Below are positions 34,190 through 44,404 of a stretch of 64,000 nucleotides of DNA, in pieces. The stretch spans positions 18,261,699 through 18,325,698 of the forward strand of contig NC_045127.1 in the NCBI RefSeq assembly GCF_007655135.1. The letters are read 5' to 3'. The notes under the pieces are model-generated. The model was not told where the DNA came from, made no database searches, and worked only from the letters and a program-made list of their open reading frames with translations. The translations under genes and the position numbers were made by a program. The DNA comes from Punica granatum. Its lineage: Eukaryota > Streptophyta > Magnoliopsida > Myrtales > Lythraceae. Every line of letters begins with the position of its first letter. Position 1 is the first letter of the stretch.

Positions 34190-34440
34190 TGAAGCAGAAA
34201 TGTAAAGTTCGGGACGGACCCCTAAGCAGAAATTTAAAAGTCGGGATGGACCCCTAACAGAAATCTAAGAGTCGTGACGGACCCCTGAGCATAAATTTAA
34301 AAGTAGGGACGAACCCCTGAGCAAAAATTTTAAAGTCGAGACGGACCGTTGACAGAAATTTAAAAGTCGGGACGGACCCCTGAACAAAAATTTAAAAGTA
34401 GGGATGGACCCCTGAACAGAAATTTAAAAATCGGAACTAA
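34190..34440. repeat. Tandem array, about 34-bp unit, seven or eight copies
   Basis: Units resemble GACGGACCCCTGAgCAgAA followed by ATTTAAAAGTCGG. The array lies in the 3' non-coding part of element A, where Tat-lineage elements often have such arrays. Confidence 0.85.
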
Positions 34441-34479
34441 CCCGAGGGGTTTACAATATACACGGGCGCATGGCCCTGT

Positions 34480-34740
34480 GGATTGCGAGGTGCATGAGCG
34501 CTTGCTCGGCGGGGTTTGCAAGGTGCAGGGCGCTTGCCCAGCGGGTTGCAAGGTGCACTACATTCCTGAGAAGGTGCACGCTAATGAAAAACGCATTGCG
34601 AATATGAAAGGTGTACTGCATTCCTGAGAAGGTGCACGCCACTTAAAAGGTGCATTGCGGAAATAAAAGGTGCACTGCGTTCCTGAGAAGGTGCACGCCA
34701 ATTGAAAATGGATTGCGAAAATGAAAGGTGCAAATGCCGT
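34480..34740. repeat. Tandem array of AAGGTGCA-containing units, about 55-60 bp
   Basis: AAGGTGCACTGCgTTCCTGAG then AAGGTGCACGCC repeats three to four times with decay at both ends. Element A 3' non-coding region. Confidence 0.75.
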
Positions 34741-35815
34741 GGGGTTGCATGAGGTGTGGAAGGAATCATTGTGCTTCCTCCATCACTGAGCTTGTCTGTA
34801 TTGCAATCGATGGTGTGGCAAAATGTTTCGTTGCTTGCCAACTGATTGTGATGCAACTGAATGCACAGAGCTATCCTAAAGATTTCTCTTGGGATTTTGG
34901 CTGTGGTCCTTGGCATAAGGCAGACATGCATTCGTCAAAGAAAGACTCCTTTCGGGATTCACATCCTGGTTCCTGCATATAGAACCATGGGAGCTAACAG
35001 TGGTTGCCAGTCCTACTCTACAGCCATAATGAAGATGTGCAAAGAAGTCTGAATAATAATGCTTTGGGGATTTGAACTTGTTGAACATTTAAAGGGGTGG
35101 TCGTATCCCGCTAGATTGTGACTTGACAAGAAAAACTTTTTACAAAACGGGTATGACCCATAGAATTTGCATAAAGGTAAAGAGGGAAATCTTTGGGATT
35201 CTCCAAATCAAGGATACAACGATTCGACTGCATGTCGAAACGTGTCTCATGTTATGAGAGTCAAGGAGAGTTTGCTTGCATCGAAAACTGCCAAACCACT
35301 ACTTGTTGCCGCTGCACGCTGAGTGTAGCGGTCATTTCGTGGTCGAGCTGCCGAAGGCCCCTTACTTTTGCCTAGGTCGCAAGACGCGTGACGACCCAGC
35401 GAGGTATTTTGTTTTATATTTCCCTCATTTAGAGCTCACATTTTGCTACAACCGCCCTGATTGGATCTAATCACACCTCTCGGTTCCTCTAATTTTTGCC
35501 TACACCGCCCTTTGCGGGTTTTCGATCTAGCGATGATTCCGTTTCATGCTCTCCTTTTGCCACAGTTCCCCTTTGCGGGATTTTAAACCGTGCCCCTCAT
35601 TCCCTAATTTTTGCCTAGGCCGTCTCAAAGAGGTTTTCAACCTAGCGGGAAATTCATTCCTTTTCTCTCATGAAAAGTTCAAAGAAATGGAAAGAGCAAA
35701 AGAGGGGAGTGCATGAGTTAGCAAAATTAAAAGTGATGGGGACTGTACATGCGAAGAAAGATAAAATGTAATGTGCATTGGAGAAAACACCCGCAGTGGG
35801 ATGAGAGAAGCACCA
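34741..35815. other. Element A 3' non-coding region
   Basis: No gene seen. The stretch 35370-35650 contains TTTGCCTAGG...ACCTAGCGGG motifs that recur at 53700-53870 in element B, linking the two families. Confidence 0.65.
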
Positions 35816-36877
35816 TCACGGATAGTATTTCTTAAGAGCATCAGCATTGACCGGAAGAGCGTTCTCATTCCCATCCATATCATTGAGAATGATTGCCCCT
35901 CCGTCAAAGACTTTAACGATGAAATGACCGTCGTACTTGTAAGCAAACTTGCCCCTGGAATCTGGGGCGATGTGCAAGACTTTTCGCAAGACGAGGTCGC
36001 CGGGGCTGAACTCACGAGAACGAACATTTTTGTTGAATGTTCGGGCCATTCTTTGCTGATAGCATTGACCATGGTAAAGTGTTGTGAGTCACTTCTCGTC
36101 GATGAGATTAAGCTGTTCGTAGCGTCGCTTCACCCATTCTGCTTCCTTGAGTTTGGACTCGGCAAGAACCCTCATGGAGGGAATCTCCACTTCGACTGGA
36201 AGAATTGCCTCCATGCCGTAGACCAAAGAGTACGGGGTTGCCCCTGTAGATGAGCGGATAGATGTCCGATATGCCAAGAGCGCGAACAGGAGCATCTCAT
36301 GCTAGTCCTTGTAATTCACCGACATTTTTTCGATGATTTTCTTTATGTTGTTGCTCGCCACCTCTACCGCACCATTCATTTATGGATGATACGGAGAGGA
36401 ATTACGATGTTGGATTCTGAATTGTGCACAGAGCTCGTTGATGAGTTTGTTGTTCAGATTCTTGGCATTGTCGGTGATGAGAGTCGCAGGGACTCCGTAC
36501 CGCGCAATGATGTCACGTTTGAGGAAGCGCGCCGCGGCCTTTGCAGTGACTGACGCAAGGGTGATAGGTTCGATCCACTTGGTGAAGTAATCGATAGCTA
36601 CTAGTATGAACAAGTGTCCATTGGATACTTTGGGGTTGACAGGACCGATCACGTCCATGTCCCACATTGAAAAGGGCCACAAAGCAGCCATTGGATGCAG
36701 CTCGTTGGGCGGTGCTTTGATCTGATTCGCGTAGACTTGGCACAAGTGACAGTGCCTGACGCGTTTGACACAGTCAGTGTCCATTGTAGACCAGAAATAG
36801 CCCAATCGCATGAGTTTCTTTGCAAGCATGAGCCCATTCATGTGAGGACCGCAATTGCCTTCATGCACTTCTTCCAT
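35816..36877 (-). pseudogene. Element A integrase
   Basis: The domain would insert element cDNA into the genome. The N-terminal zinc-binding part is present (HEGNCGPHMNG, then CHLCQVY). The catalytic triad is traceable: first Asp in MDVIGPV, second in LITDNAKN, Glu in NGAVEVASNN. A stop lies just before the Glu segment (about 36378-36380) and another after MSVNYKD (about 36300). The C-terminal part has AYRTSIRSSTGATPYSLVYG and RGKFAYKYDGHFIV, the usual gypsy GPY/F-type tail; no chromodomain is seen. Non-functional through nonsense changes. Confidence 0.88.
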
Positions 36878-37649
36878 GAGACGTTGTGCCTCGTTTTCGT
36901 CAACACACCGGAGTAGTGTGGCGTCGAATAAACGGCGGTAGAGAGTCTCGCCACTCGGGAAAAAGTGTGGTGCGATGCGTCAGAGAGTTCTTCGATCATG
37001 TCGATCAGTGAAAGCAGGGAATTGGCCAGTTTGCAATAGATGCTTGATATCTCCATACCAAGGTTTGCAATCGACAGCCTCGATCATGTCGCAGTGGGCA
37101 GGGCCTTTGGCAATCTCAAACTCGAGAGGCTCGATGAGATTCTCATTCGTAATGCTCATTATAGATGCGAGCGTTGCGAGTGCGTCAGCAAACTGGTTCT
37201 TCATGCGTGTTGTGTATATAAACGAGATATTCTCAAAGTTCTCTATCAACTCCTCGTGATATTCGTGATACGGTACCAGCTTTGGATCTTTTGTTTTCCA
37301 CTGTTTGAGCGTCTGAAAGATCGTGAGCATGGAATCGTCAAACACTTCTAGCTCCTTGACTTTGAGGTCGATTGCTGCCTGTAAGCCAAAGATGCATGCT
37401 TCGTATTCAGCTATGTTGTTTTGTGCAAGGAAAGTGGATCTTCGCTGCAATAGGGAAATGACGTCCTTCAGGGGATATCATCACTGCGCCAATACCGAAT
37501 CCGGTGGAATTGACTGCAACGTCAAAGTACATATTCCATCCAGGATTTTCCTCCTCATCGCTCACTTGGAGGATTTCTTCGTCTGAAAAGTCAGAGTTGA
37601 TTGGTGTATCATCATCAATCGGGAACTCTGTTAGATGATCTGTAATTGC
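36878..37649 (-). pseudogene. Element A RNase H region
   Basis: On the minus strand a first piece near 37440-37545 has YFDVAVNSTGFGIGA, where the usual Asp-Gly-Ala is changed to Asp-Val-Ala. A frameshift follows, then IAEYEACIFGLQAA, ELEVFDDSML and NQFADALATLAS, which are typical RNase H motifs carrying the remaining acidic residues. The connection to RT upstream and integrase downstream is the normal Ty3/gypsy order. Broken by at least one frameshift. Confidence 0.82.
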
Positions 37650-39102
37650 TTAGCCCTTCACTAATGTACGCGACACATACTCGATGTCGTACTCCGTCAG
37701 TCGGCAACGCCATTTGGCTAAGTTCCTCATGGAGGATGGACTGTCGAGTAGATACTTCAGGGGATTCGTCTTGGACAACAAACGGACAGTATGATAGAGA
37801 GTGTATTGTTGGAGCCTTTGCATGACCCACACAAGTGCGCAATACATTTTCTCTATCTCAGGGTAGTTAGACTCCCCTTCAGTGAACTTATTGCTCAAAT
37901 AATAAATTGCTTGCTCTGCATGCGTGAATCGTCCTTCTGCCCTAACATGCATCCAATGGATTGTTGGCGCACTGTCAGGTACAAAACAAGAGGATGATCC
38001 GGTGAAGGTGGAATCAACACCGGCGGCTGAACTAAATATACCTTGATTGTATCGAAGGCTTTCTGACACTCGTCATCCCATTCTACCGCTGCATTTTTGC
38101 GAAGCAGGTGGAAGAGCGGTTGGCATTTGTCTGTCAGATTTGCAATGAAACGCGCGATGTAATTCAGCCGTCCTAAGAAGCTCCTTACTTCGCGCACTGT
38201 TGATGGAGGGAGCAGCTCCATGATCGCCTTGACCTTGTCGGGGTCGACCTCAATGCCCTTTTCACTGACTACAAACCCTAAAATTTTCCCTGACTTGACG
38301 CCAAAGGTGCACTTCGCTGGGTTGAGTCGGAGCTTGTACTTCCTAAGACGATCGAATAGCCGCTTAAGGTTGACCAGATGACCTTCACCTTCGTTGGACT
38401 TCGCAATCATGTCATTGACATAGACCTCTATCTCTTTATGCATCATGTCATGAAAGAGTGCGATCATTGCCCGCTGATAGGTTGCCTCGGCGTTTTTGAG
38501 ATCGAAAGGCATGCCCTTATAGCAAAAGGGACCCCACATCGTGATGAACGTCGTTTTGATCTTATCCTCCTCATCCATCTGAATCTGATTGTATCAAGAG
38601 AAGCCGTCCATGAAGTAGAATTGTGTGTGACGTACTGTATTGTCCACCAAGACATCGATGTGGGGCAGCGAGAAGTTATCCTTGGGACTGGCCCTGTTAA
38701 GGTCTCGGTAATCGATGCAGACTCTGACTTTCCTGTTCTTCTTTTCCACTGGCACAATGTTCGCTACCCATTCAGAGTAATTGCATACCTCCAAGAATCT
38801 CGCATCTACCTGCTTGACAACCTCCTCTTTAATGCGGAGAAGAAGATCAGCTCGTTGAGAGGGAGGAAATGCTTTACGATTGAAGGGTCTAAGCCTGGCA
38901 TGTCGGCGTAAGACCAAGCAAAGACCTCTTGATATTCTATCAAGAAATCGATCATCCGGGATCTTTGTGCAGGTTCAAGACCCATCCCGATCCTGAGGGT
39001 GCATGGTTCGTCTACAGTGCCTATGTTGATCTCTTCGGTTGGCTCGATTGAAGTGATTTGGTGGTTTTCGAGACGATGCAAACTCTCATCTATTTCAGGC
39101 AC
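37650..39102 (-). pseudogene. Element A reverse transcriptase, with YVND in place of YVDD
   Basis: Minus-strand motifs in order: RVCIDYRDLNRASPKDNF, PHIDVLVDN, then after a stop (between 38594 and 38578) YNQIQMDEEDKIKTTFIT, YKGMPFDLKNAEATYQR and EIEVYVNDMIAKSNEGE. These are followed by the thumb and connection motifs NPAKCTFGVKSGKILGF and FLGRLNYIARFI. The catalytic YVDD reads YVND (38411-38422), a loss of one metal-binding Asp. With the stop and frameshifts near 37895-38069, this RT is inactive. Family assignment to Ty3/gypsy is secure. Confidence 0.93.
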
Positions 39103-39561
39103 GTGACCGTCCTCGTCAAGTCCTTCCCTGAAGTATATGGGAAGGGACTTTCCGAGGCGTGTTTCGGATGAATTCGAATCATTGCATCCGTGATTTGGAT
39201 TCGATTGGAGCCTGGAAATGAAAGCAAATTGTTTTAGAAATTAAAGGTGCTAGAAGTAAGTGCAAGAGAGAGAGAATTTAGACACAGAAATTCAAAAAGC
39301 ATGCAAGGATTTTATTAACAAGCCATAACAAAAACTACTTTTCTGTTATATGGCTTATGGCATTGCCGACATACAGGTATCATTATATATAAAGACCGTC
39401 TTACACATCGGCAACCATGGTCGATTAGAACGGAACTGAAGTCCAGTTGGTAAGCTCCTCATCCTCCCGTAGGATATGAACCTTGGAAGATGTCTCCTCA
39501 GTGACGGCATATATGGCTGGCAAAGCCAAGAACGCTTCAGCTGTATCCGAAGAGGAATCAT

Positions 39562-39855
39562 CTAATTCAGTGGATGGGCTACCGGAGGTGCCTCCCATGA
39601 CCTGCGATGGTGCAGGGAAAAACTGCGAAAGCGGTAAAATCGGAATGCCCCTAGAGAGCTTCCCGTAGTGTGCTGCAAGACGGTGGAGATGCTTTTCACG
39701 ACGAGCTTGCACGATCTCATGACAGGAGGGGCGAAAACCGAGTCCCCCCTATTACGATATTCCTCCATTTCGATTGGTCGGAGAATTCCCTGGGCGCGTG
39801 CCCCGAGTCCAGTTCCAGGGACGTAGTCGTTCTTCAACAGAACTTTCCCAATCAT
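39562..39855 (-). pseudogene. Element A pol segment between protease and RT
   Basis: The segment contains YVPGTGLGARAQGILRPIE, a glycine-rich G-patch-like motif found between protease and RT in Tat-type elements. The remaining part is in a broken frame. About 460 bp of decayed linker separates it from RT. Confidence 0.55.
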
Positions 39856-39882
39856 GCGATCGTCCCGGGATGGACCGACTTC

Positions 39883-40761
39883 TCAATAATCTCGAGTTGT
39901 GGAAACGATGTTGAAAGAGTGAAAGGGAAGATTCTGATCTTCTCCAATGCTGACGTAGAGGACAACTATTTCCTTGTAGATTGCATAATCTTCTTCGCCG
40001 TTGACAGTGATGAGTTTGCCTTCGACGAAGAATTTCAGCTTCTGATGCAGTGATGAAGGAACAACGCCGGCGGCGTGAATCCATGGCCTCCCAAGTAGCA
40101 GACTGAAAGCATTGGGAATCTCGAGGATCTGGAAGGTGACAGAGAATGAGCAAGGACCCATATCGATCAAGAGATCGATTTCTCCATTCACTTCTCTCCT
40201 GAAGCCATCAAAGGCTTGAGCAGTGGTCTTGCTTGCACGAATGCGGCTCATATCCACGTTCATCTGTTTCAGCGTGGAGACTGGGCAAATGTTAAGAGCG
40301 GAGCCGTTGTCGATCATGACTTGACCGACGACGTGATTGTTGCACTTGCAAACTATGTGCAATGCTCGCAAGTGTCCCTGACCTTCAGACGGAAGTTCAT
40401 CCTCGGCGAAGGAAATCTGATTCGAGAAGATGGAATTGACAATCTCTTCGATCCTATCTGGTGCAGTCTCCTTAGGGACTTGTGCGACCGTAAGGACCTT
40501 CAGCAGAGCATCCCGATGCGGCTCGGAGCTCAAAAGCAAGGCAAGCAGTGAAATGTGGGCTGGTGACTTGCCCATCTGCTCAACAACCTTGTACTCACTT
40601 GCTTTGATCACCTTCATGAAGGCTTTAGCTTCCTGCTTGGTGACCTTCTTCGTAGGGAGTGATGCGGCTTCTGGAACGGCTGAAAATGAAGCAGCAGGAG
40701 CCTTCCCTTTGTCTGCAGGCTCTAGGCCCTGATAAATGCGACCTGAGCGCGTGATACCCAT
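39883..40761 (-). pseudogene. Element A aspartic protease region
   Basis: A 292-codon open frame holds a retropepsin-like core: VMIDNGSALNICP (active-site Asp followed by Asn-Gly instead of Thr-Gly, common in this clade) and later LLLGRPWIHAAG, the hydrophobic-hydrophobic-Gly segment. It would process the polyprotein. The N-terminal part has GRIYQG and alpha-helical KQEAKAFMKVIKASEYKV. It is locally open but isolated by stops on both sides. Confidence 0.85.
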
Positions 40762-41091
40762 CGCGTTCGTTTCCTGCTCCGTATTAGCAACCTCGCCCCC
40801 GTAATTCCGGGGAACTTGGTGGTCCCGATATGGTTCCTTTGCAGGAACCTAGATGACGAATGGGGCGGAAGTAGCTGCCACTTCTGCTGGAGTACAGTGG
40901 ATGATGAACTGAATCGGAGTCACCTAGACGTCTTCTTCTTCTCTGATAGCAGCTATGCTAATCATGTTGATGGAAGGTCCTGGACCTGATCCATGGTCAG
41001 GGAGAGGGTTCACGCACACATTCGGCTTTTTCATCTCATTGAAGGAAATCTGTCTTGCGTCAATCATCTCCTGGATTCTGTCCCGAAGTCT

Positions 41092-42864
41092 CTAGTAATT
41101 GTCCAGAGTGTGACCAAGAGCACCCTGATGAAATTCACAGCGCAAGTTTTGATTCTGCACTGTAGGGTCGAAGTTGGGACCGGGCGCCTCTGTTTTGATC
41201 TTATTACCAGCGAGAAGCTGCCTGAATATGTGGGAGGGAAGAGCTGGTATAGTGGTGTACTGCTTGCGCGGACGCGATTGAGCAGCATTGCCCTGTTGAG
41301 TTCTCGGGACTGGAGCACGTTGAGCCGGCTGAGGAGATCTCGAAGTCGGGGATCTACCTTGTTGAGCCTGAGCAGGAGCGTACTGTTGCGGCGGTGGCGA
41401 CTGAATAACAGTGGGGATAGCCGGGGAGTATGCGTGTTGCGCTAGATAGAGCTGCGTATAATGCTCGGGGTGTGCATATGCCTGAGAAGTCTGCGGTGCA
41501 GGGGTGTAGTCCACCGAAATTGGCTGCGAAGTCTGGCGCCCGGAATTAACAGTGCCAATGGTCGTATCCTTGTCTCTCCTGGAGGTTCCAGCAGTCTGCT
41601 TCTTCGATGTCTCTTTGTCCTTCTTCCTCGATGGGCCATCAATCCTCCCCATCTTAACACCCGTGTCAAGCTTCTTTCCTGCTTCGATCAGGTCTGAGAA
41701 TGAGGAAGTATGAACCAAAAGGTGTGAATAGTATGCACCCTTGAGCATGGAGTGGAACAGCTGGACTTGCTGTCGCTCGGTGATCAGGGGAATATGTTTC
41801 GCTGCTTTTCCCTTCCACTCGGCTGCATATGCCTCAAAGGTCTGATCTTCTTTCATCTACATCAGGCTGAGATTGAGGAGAGTAGGGGTTGTCTCTGCGC
41901 AGAATCGATACTGGTCAAGGAACTTCTAAGAGAGATCTGTTCATGTGGGGATGTCACCGGCCTTCAAGGTCATAAACCAATCTAAGGCTGATCCCATAAG
42001 ACTATCTTGAAAAGTTTGAATGACAAACTCTTCGTAATCCCAGTATGGCAGCATTTTGCTCTGATAGTGGCGGAGATGATGTCGCGGATCCTTGGTCCCG
42101 TCATGTCTCTCGAAGTCCGGGATTTTGATCTTCGGGGGCAGTGGCAAGCCCGGGAAGAAATTCCAGTTTTGATCGTCGTAATCAAAACGAGAACTCCCTG
42201 CTTGGAGGGCTTTGATCGTCTCTTCCATCTTCTTCAGTCTTTTGTCCTCCTGTGTCTCCGCTTCGGGGAGAAAGTTTGTCAATGGAGCTGCATGGGCTGC
42301 TTGAGAAGGCGTACCGGGTTCAAGGGGAGGAATATTTAGTAGAGGTGGAGCTTGGTAAGAAAGGTCCATGTAGGGTTGTGAAACTTGGAAAGGAAAAGGC
42401 TCAGTAGTATGAGCAGGAGCGGGTGCGCTCATCATCGAAGGAACTGTTGGAGGTAGCACTATATAGACAGGGTGTTGAGCCGACATGGCTAATGGCGGCG
42501 ATGCATGCACAGCGAAGTCTGCGAAAAGAAAGGCTGCTGATGGCAATGGAACATACGTAGGAGCAAGGGGTGGCGGCAAAGGATCATTGATCGGATGGAC
42601 TGCCGGCACGTGCGTCATTGCAGAGAAAGACACGTCCTCGCTTTCCGAAACATAAATCGGTGGGACCATCGGGTTCGAATCTACAGTTGCCCTGTGCTCC
42701 GGAGGCGGAGTGAAGCTCGAGGAAGCCCGATTCAGATCTTGGAACATGGTCATGATTTCAGCGGGAATATCCTGCCCACATGAACCGATGATGAGTGCGG
42801 TTCGCTTCGGCGGGAATATCCTGTAAGCCGCCAAGTTGTCTGATGACTCGGACTGGGAAAACAA
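41092..42864 (-). pseudogene. Element A gag
   Basis: Two open pieces (307 and 254 codons), separated by stops at about 41857-41940, form one gag. A proline-rich N-terminal part is followed by a capsid-like domain with PKIKIPDFERHDGTKDP, FQDSLMGSALDWF and AAEWKGKAAKHIPLITE (retrotransposon gag family). A second proline/glutamine-rich stretch follows, then a zinc-knuckle-like end CEFHQGALGHTLDNY, in which the last Cys appears changed to Tyr. It would coat element RNA. Decayed. Confidence 0.87.
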
Positions 42865-43803
42865 GTGTGCTCCCCAAATGACTGATTAAAGGAAGTCCTA
42901 CCACTGATGGACATCTGATAGCCATGGAACAGCCGAGATTCCAGTGAGCCCCCACAAAAATTGTGCTGGAGTAAGATCCTCCATGAATTGCCTCTAATCG
43001 GTGTAGTTATGCTCGAAAGGTTGAAACACATGAAGCAGACGAGCGATGAGGGAGTGTTCGTCAGTGAAATAGGAAAATGGGTGGGATAAGTTGAACGGTC
43101 TAATGTGTGAGAGGAGCCAAATCTGCAGGAGGTTTGGAGACCCTCTCATTCTGCCGCGCCGAACCTCTCATACATAGTCAAGAGACCGAACAGTCTCAGC
43201 CAAGACGGCTTCAACATAACTATGGCCTCCTACCACTTGGAGAACGACTTGGGCCCCGTCTATGAGGTTGGATGCGGATGGGAACAGAATAGTCCCAAAG
43301 ATGAGCAGGATGAATTTGTGGCAGGCGTCACGATGATAAGACTCTACGGTAGCACGGAGTGCACGGATGTGTATGAAGTCTATAAAGTCTATAAGCCATT
43401 CAGTCATAATGCCGTGCTCCCATCCATACTGAAGCTCGCGACGAATTTCTTCACCGCGAAGACCTAAAACAACGGCTAGTCTACTCTGTATCCTGGCATA
43501 CTGGTTGGGCACCACGATGTCGCGAGTGGGCATGGGCCTCTGAATGAGTGCCTCGTATTCCTCTACTATGGGGGCTAGCTCTGTCCCCTGAAAGTTGAAT
43601 ACGGCGTGCTGAGTGTCCCATAAGCTTATTGTTGTTCTGAGCAAGGTCCAATCGATGGGAGAATCAGCAAGCAGTGGCAAGTCTCCTATGATGAGTCGGA
43701 GAAATGCGCAGTCAACAGGGCAAAATGTTCTCCAAAGGCGCATGATGTCCGCTGCTGGTGTGATGATGACATCGAGCCTAAGACAGGGATATGAGTGATC
43801 CAT
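42758..43803 (-). pseudogene. Element A ORF1: DUF7745-type protein, broken
   Basis: The ATG at 43803 opens a 211-codon frame with LWRTFCPVDCAFLRLIIGD, HAVFNFQGTELAPIVEEYE and LILLIFGTILFP-like segments, ending SLDYV at a stop (43168-43170). Homology continues in the same and shifted frames (GRMRGSPNLLQIWL, HLGSTLVFPVRVIRQLGGL) down to about 42758, overlapping the start of gag. It is clearly related to the intact ORF at 56868-58358. I assign it to the DUF7745 family from memory; function is unknown. It occupies the ORF1 position of Ogre-like elements, upstream of gag. Confidence 0.8.
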
Positions 43804-44384
43804 CCTTACCTAAATGCAGAGAATGTCGGTTCAACGTTTAAAACCAAACTGATGCAATGTCCTAGGTTGTTTTGAAAACATACATGTAATGTAGAAAAGT
43901 AAAGTATAACTGTATCTCTTACAATGTACATCGCTCATTGTAGAAAAACAACAAAAGGCCCGCCTAAAAGAAAACTAGGGGCCGACTCAAAGACCGGACT
44001 TTAAGTCGATTGACTGCACGAAGGCAATTTTGGTCCAGCACGACAGTCCTTGTTTATGCATGGTTTCAGTGTTATACTGGAAAAACCACTAACTAGGGAT
44101 GGGGGCTCTCGATTCAAGGGCGTCAACTCCTTGAAATCGAGCGAGGATCTTTTGGAGCCGGTTTGGTGGCAGAGCCTACTCGATCCGTTCCTTTACTCGG
44201 AACCTCTAACTAACCTAGCTTCCTATTTCGGGGCCCGTGGGATTTCAGGCGAGATACTTAGAATTCTGCTAGGATGATGCAATGCAAGTGTAAAAAGTAA
44301 ATATGCTTGAAATAAATGTACGAAAAACGATAAATAAACATACAAGCAAAGCAAACGGGATCAAGCCCGAACCCACTATGATGT
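43804..44384. other. Element A 5' leader between primer site and ORF1
   Basis: About 580 bp non-coding. It shares a motif (GATTCAAGGGCGTCAACTCC...TTGAAATCGAGCG, 44111-44147) with the element B leader at 58640-58672, again linking A and B. Confidence 0.6.
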
Positions 44385-44403
44385 CCCCAGTAGAGTCCCC
44401 AAG
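44385..44403 (-). other. Primer binding site of element A
   Basis: On the minus strand TTGGGGACTCTACTGGGG follows the right LTR. It is a mutated form of TTGGCGACTCCACTGGGG seen in element B. Its position proves that the right LTR is the 5' LTR and the element reads on the minus strand. Confidence 0.8.
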
Positions 44404-44404
44404 C

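Noticed and set aside
35771..43467. Plus-strand ORFs opposite element A genes (for example 35771-36253, 38378-38911, 40993-41445)
   Set aside because: They are antisense shadows of the gag-pol genes on the minus strand and show no domain of their own.
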